From JBEINZ01 sp040377825 (GTDB taxonomy: Bacteria; Pseudomonadota; Alphaproteobacteria; Rhizobiales; Ancalomicrobiaceae), in assembly GCA_040377825.1 (NCBI GenBank), contig JBEINZ010000182.1:1-6583 (forward strand): a stretch of DNA of 6,583 nt. Direction: 5' to 3'. Positions 5,751 through 6,583 of the stretch are shown one piece after another (positions within the stretch are counted from its first letter, which is position 1; every line of letters starts with the position of its first letter). Made by a program: the position numbers and the translations under genes. The notes under the pieces were generated by a model, which made no database searches, had not been told where the DNA came from, and saw nothing but the letters and a program-made list of their open reading frames with translations.

Positions 5751-6583
5751 TCATTGATTTGACTGAATTTCCACTCCAAGGATGTTGGGAATGGTTTGAG
5801 GGGCGACCATCGCGCTGCCGACAATCTGGGCAACTGGAACTGGTTGCGCCGGCTTGGCCGTCAGCAGCATCGATTTGGGCGCTTTCAAAAAGGCGACAAC
5901 GGCATCCGCCACCTTCTTCTCAAAGACCTTGTTGTTAAGGCCTGACACCATCAAGGGCGCGGCGGCGGCGAGATCCTGGACGTATTGATCCCGCTTGCGG
6001 CCCTGAGCAGTGGCTTGCGCGTCGAGCAGACGATCGACAATCGACGCATTATCGAAGCGAAGCGACAGGGCCTCGATTGAGAAGCCCTGCAGTATTTCCA
6101 GCTGTTTGGACGTATCGTTCTGTGCGGCCTGGAAGGCCTTGATGGCATCGGCGGTGACGTTTCCGAGTGCGAAGCTGATGGTAAGCGAGCCGATGTTTGC
6201 CCCGTTCAGGCTCAGGTTTTCGAGCGAAAGCCGATTGGCGTTGTTGTCCCATTGTCCGACGGCGGCAATGTCGAGCGCAATTTCCTTATAGCCGAGCTCG
6301 GAGAGTTCCTTCATGGACTCTTTGTTTTCGTCGACCGGAATGACGATCCCGCGAATATTCACCGATCCCGTGCGCGGTACCCCGTCGACCAAATCGCCGG
6401 ATGTTAACAGGATGGACGCGATCGGGATGGCCGGTTCATTGCTGGGCTCGATCCTAACGTTCGTCATTTCAACCCGCTCGGAGCGATCGCCGTAACCCAC
6501 AGCCGTCGCTCGCTTCGCGGGCGCTAAACCTTCGACACCGGAAAGCTTTATCGTTTCAACGGTAATGCCGACATCGTCGTCGC
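5751..6583 (-). CDS. Large hypothetical protein, C-terminal 276 residues (runs off right edge)
   Basis: The minus-strand frame is open from the window edge (first full codon 6581-6579) to the TGA at 5753-5751. A GTG at 6500-6498 is a possible internal start, but the 27 codons upstream of it are equally protein-like (VETIKLSGVEGLAPAKRATA), so the gene begins outside the window. The visible part alternates short beta-strand-like segments in which hydrophobic and polar residues alternate (VEMTNVRIEP, LENLSLNGANIGSLTISFAL, IEALSLRFDNA) with helical stretches (ADAIKAFQAAQN, VADAVVAFLKAP). It has no cysteine and no membrane segment, which fits an exported or periplasmic protein, though any signal peptide is out of view. 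I do not recognise the family. The terminator at 5703-5730 shows it is the last gene of its transcript. Confidence 0.85.
   Translation of the reverse strand, partial: DDDVGITVETIKLSGVEGLAPAKRATAVGYGDRSERVEMTNVRIEPSNEPAIPIASILLTSGDLVDGVPRTGSVNIRGIVIPVDENKESMKELSELGYKEIALDIAAVGQWDNNANRLSLENLSLNGANIGSLTISFALGNVTADAIKAFQAAQNDTSKQLEILQGFSIEALSLRFDNASIVDRLLDAQATAQGRKRDQYVQDLAAAAPLMVSGLNNKVFEKKVADAVVAFLKAPKSMLLTAKPAQPVPVAQIVGSAMVAPQTIPNILGVEIQSNQ

Overview
The window looks like chromosomal DNA of a GC-rich alphaproteobacterium, probably of the order Hyphomicrobiales (Rhizobiales). The main reasons are the release factor 2 sequence, which has an alphaproteobacterial-style SPY recognition loop, and the style of the D-Ala-D-Ala carboxypeptidase-like protein. 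This placement rests on remembered family features, not on a search.

Left part (1-1986): a worn accessory region. At the left edge is the N-terminal part of a class I SAM-dependent methyltransferase (minus strand, running out of the window). Further in, minus-strand pieces include two short reading frames that resemble N-termini of polysaccharide pyruvyl transferases (405-647 and 712-849), a 121-residue frame of unknown function (947-1312), a frameshifted remnant (1336-1508) and a 32-codon tail (1747-1845). Most are too short for their families or change frame. I read the region as the decaying edge of a surface-polysaccharide cluster, with only the edge methyltransferase looking intact as far as it can be seen.

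Middle (1987-4121, plus strand): prfB, encoding peptide chain release factor 2. It is split over two frames by a canonical programmed +1 frameshift site (Shine-Dalgarno-like AGGAGG, then CTT TGA C). A LysR-type regulator follows 97 nt later on the same strand.

Right part (4126-6583, minus strand): a membrane-anchored or exported M15-type peptidase with a long proline-rich linker meets the LysR gene tail to tail, with only 4 nt between the stop codons. It starts at a TTG behind a near-perfect ribosome binding site. Its roughly 250-nt upstream region holds a candidate promoter and several inverted repeats. A strong hairpin terminator then ends a second minus-strand gene, a large hypothetical protein that runs off the right edge.

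I found no RNA genes, CRISPR array, intact insertion sequence or clearly new multi-gene system. The best-supported unusual element is the prfB recoding site, which is a known autoregulatory device: low RF2 lets the ribosome shift frame at the in-frame UGA and make more RF2. The least explained material is the remnant region at 283-1746 and the edge gene at 5751-6583.
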